Positions 34,612 through 36,332 of a stretch of 36,332 nucleotides of DNA are shown here, piece after piece. A program made the translations under genes and the position numbers. The notes beneath the pieces are model-generated. The model did no database searches and was not told where the DNA came from. It saw only the letters and a list, made by a program, of their open reading frames with translations. The stretch's first letter is position 1; each line of letters begins with the position of its first letter. Source of the DNA: Desulfobacteraceae bacterium 4572_35.1 (GTDB lineage: Bacteria > Desulfobacterota > Desulfuromonadia > Desulfuromonadales > Desulfuromonadaceae). The DNA lies in NCBI GenBank assembly GCA_002084705.1, contig NBLX01000014.1:1-36332 (forward strand). Direction: 5' to 3'.

Positions 34612-35700
34612 ATGACAATGCAAACAACAAACAAACAAATCAGGATTGCAGCAATCGGTGACCTGCTGCTTACAGCAAAGCCGGGCAGTGATGAACCACA
34701 ACGTGGTTTAGAGGCACTATCTGCTGAAATAGGCGACATATTCGCCAGTGCCGATATCGTTTTAGCCAACCTTGAGTGCACCCTCAAGGCGCAAGAACTG
34801 ATTGCAACCGAGCCACGGGTTTTCACCACCAACAAGCAACTCGAATCACTGGCTACGGCAGGAATAAACCTTGTCACCATGGCGAACAACCATGCCTTCG
34901 ACTCCTTTGACGCAGGTTTTGACAAAACAATCGACACACTTGACAAGACAGGCATCCGGGCATTTGGCGCAGGAAAAAACTCGCAACAGGCCTGTGCACC
35001 AGCCATCTTCACAATCAACGGCATCAGCATCGCATTTGTCGCCGCCGTCGACAGGTCCACCGGCATGCACAGCTTTGCCGCTGAAAACAAAAGCGGTGTT
35101 CCCGCACTGGAAAGCGCCACAATCTGTGCAACGATCAAAGAGCTCAAGACCCAATATGATCACGTCATTTTCACGCCCCACTGGGGGGAAGAACGCTTCC
35201 GCTTCCCCTCTCCACAACAAATTGACCAAGCACACGCCTTCATTGATGCCGGAGCCTCGCTGGTGTTGGGGCACCATCCCCATGTGATTCAGGGAACAGA
35301 ACAATATGGCGCTGGATTTATCGCCTATTCACTGGGGAATTTTCTTACCAACAATGTTTACTGGGAAAACGGTGACGTCCTGACCTGGAATAAATTCGAA
35401 CGCAGCAGCGAAATCATTCTGATCGACCTCAAAGCAGACGAGATTGTAGAGATCCAACAAATCCCCATCTATGATAACGGCACCCATATAAACATAGAAA
35501 AAAGCGGGCACGGCAAACATTATCTAAAAAAAGCAGATCTCTATATAAGCAAGGGAATCACAGCGGCGAAGTACAGAAGAGAAAGTTATTTAGCCAAATC
35601 GCTGTTGCCGATTACAAAACAATTACGTTGGGACAAATTGCGGCGTATCAAGCCAGGGCATTTTACAAAAGCGCTAAAACTGCTGTTACAGCAAAAGTAA
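34612..35700 (+). CDS. CapA-family (PGA_cap) metallophosphatase-like protein
   Basis: A 362-aa protein with a calcineurin-like PGA_cap fold. Motifs in order are AAIGDLLL (about 11-18), ANLECT, MANNHAFD, TPHWGEE, GHHPHVIQG and YSLGNFL, which are the metal-binding blocks of CapA/PgsA proteins for capsule polymers. Unlike many family members it has no N-terminal signal peptide or membrane anchor, so it may be cytoplasmic. The C-terminal 80 residues are basic. It is translationally linked to the VanZ-like gene and shares its raised GC content, suggesting the pair moved together. Confidence 0.86.
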   Translation: MTMQTTNKQIRIAAIGDLLLTAKPGSDEPQRGLEALSAEIGDIFASADIVLANLECTLKAQELIATEPRVFTTNKQLESLATAGINLVTMANNHAFDSFDAGFDKTIDTLDKTGIRAFGAGKNSQQACAPAIFTINGISIAFVAAVDRSTGMHSFAAENKSGVPALESATICATIKELKTQYDHVIFTPHWGEERFRFPSPQQIDQAHAFIDAGASLVLGHHPHVIQGTEQYGAGFIAYSLGNFLTNNVYWENGDVLTWNKFERSSEIILIDLKADEIVEIQQIPIYDNGTHINIEKSGHGKHYLKKADLYISKGITAAKYRRESYLAKSLLPITKQLRWDKLRRIKPGHFTKALKLLLQQK

Positions 35701-35812
35701 CCATCTGCAACCATTGAGCTCTCTACACATGATCTCGCTACTACCAATGATGTCACTATCGGTAAAATGGCGTATTCGGCTTAAAAACCGGTCGGATATG
35801 GTTGGAGCAAAT

Positions 35813-36332
35813 TTACACCTTCTCCCATTTCACAGAACTGACATTCTTTTTTTCTGCATCAAAATCTATCCCGATCAGGTAGATTGTTTTGCCGTCATGG
35901 ATATATTTCTGCTGATAATCTTTATCTTTTATCTGCTGCAATGCTGTTTCCGCTCCGGTTACCACAGGATCACCACCATCAACCTTAAATTCGAGAATAT
36001 AGATATTATCGGCTATTTTTATCGTCAGATCAATTCGCCCTTTGTTGGTAACATCTTCGGGGATTATCTCTAAACCCAAGCTGGCAAGATAGGCGTAGAT
36101 AACACTAGCGTAGTAGCCTTCGTAGCTGCTGATAGTATTGTTGACGTAGTTGTTGTAGGCAATACCGGCAAATAAGGTTTTTATGGTTGTGCCTAAAGCA
36201 TCGACATCACCATTTTCCAAATATTCGTACAGTTTATCTTGATAGCGGGTACGCTCTACCGGTTGTCCGGTAAGATAATCGATAACCATATCGTTGAATG
36301 AGAGCTGTACTTCTTTATTGGGAATTCCCAGA
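35813..36332 (-). CDS. AAA-ATPase-like / PD-(D/E)XK nuclease family protein, C-terminal part (cut by window end)
   Basis: The frame is open from the stop at 35813 to the window end, so the gene continues beyond it; an ATG at 36289 is internal. The visible 172 residues include GIPNKEVQLSFND, then a PD-(D/E)XK core with GRIDLTIKI (Asp) and YILEFKVDGG (Glu-x-Lys). This architecture is the C-terminal nuclease domain that normally follows an AAA-ATPase-like domain (PF09820/PF08011). Such genes are abundant and often multicopy in some anaerobes, with unproven roles in mobile or defence functions. The N-terminal ATPase is not in view. Confidence 0.8.
   Translation of the reverse strand, partial: LGIPNKEVQLSFNDMVIDYLTGQPVERTRYQDKLYEYLENGDVDALGTTIKTLFAGIAYNNYVNNTISSYEGYYASVIYAYLASLGLEIIPEDVTNKGRIDLTIKIADNIYILEFKVDGGDPVVTGAETALQQIKDKDYQQKYIHDGKTIYLIGIDFDAEKKNVSSVKWEKV

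Noticed and set aside
35720-35785. Short frame containing DLATTNDVTIGKMAYSA after capA
   Set aside because: It looks protein-like but is only about 22 codons, has no start, and I could not tie it to a family.

Overview
The window is an AT-rich bacterial chromosome segment. The block pheA-tyrA-aroA-cmk-ispH-rpsA-sppA-ihfB, a glnB-glnA pair, HDOD-GGDEF and PilZ proteins, and an LEA14-type lipoprotein together suggest a Gram-negative deltaproteobacterial lineage, probably close to Desulfuromonadales/Geobacterales. That placement is an inference from gene order; no marker RNA gene is present. No tRNA, rRNA, CRISPR array or insertion sequence was recognised.

Layout. 1-2.9 kb: an HDOD-GGDEF diguanylate cyclase, a membrane methyltransferase and an LEA14-like lipoprotein. 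3.1-7.6 kb (+): a four-gene signalling module behind a good sigma70 promoter. It encodes a small two-helix membrane protein, a sodium/solute-symporter domain fused to GAF and a SpoIIE/RsbU phosphatase, a STAS anti-anti-sigma factor and an RsbW-type kinase. 7.6-18.2 kb (-): an HAD gene with an internal deletion, lgt, an RluA-family pseudouridine synthase, a hotdog thioesterase, ihfB, sppA, rpsA (with a strong terminator), ispH, cmk, aroA, tyrA and pheA, largely tightly packed. 18.5-26.2 kb: a Bax-like glucosaminidase (+), then on the minus strand a polysaccharide deacetylase, a RelA/SpoT homologue with an intact hydrolase domain but degenerate synthetase, a HIT protein, TlyA, PilZ and a frame-broken AsmA gene. 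26.4-30.6 kb: a siroheme-type dehydrogenase, an unknown acidic protein, an MBL-fold hydrolase, and glnA and glnB behind a near-perfect sigma54 promoter.

31.1-36.3 kb is accessory in character. It has a PEP-CTERM-type CPBP protease homologue that has lost its catalytic residues, a ParB-like micro-ORF, a TPR lipoprotein, two small membrane proteins, a decayed fragment of a UDP-GlcNAc 2-epimerase, a duplicated-VanZ membrane protein, a CapA-family protein, and a PD-(D/E)XK nuclease family gene cut by the window end. This looks like the eroded edge of an exopolysaccharide/exosortase-type locus. The vanZ-capA pair is visibly more GC-rich than its surroundings.

The most interesting unit is the 3.1-7.6 kb module. 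Its gene content suggests that solute binding or transport gates a PP2C phosphatase that resets a STAS/RsbW partner switch. Two genes (HAD and AsmA) lack internal sequence or change frame, which is either true decay or assembly error.
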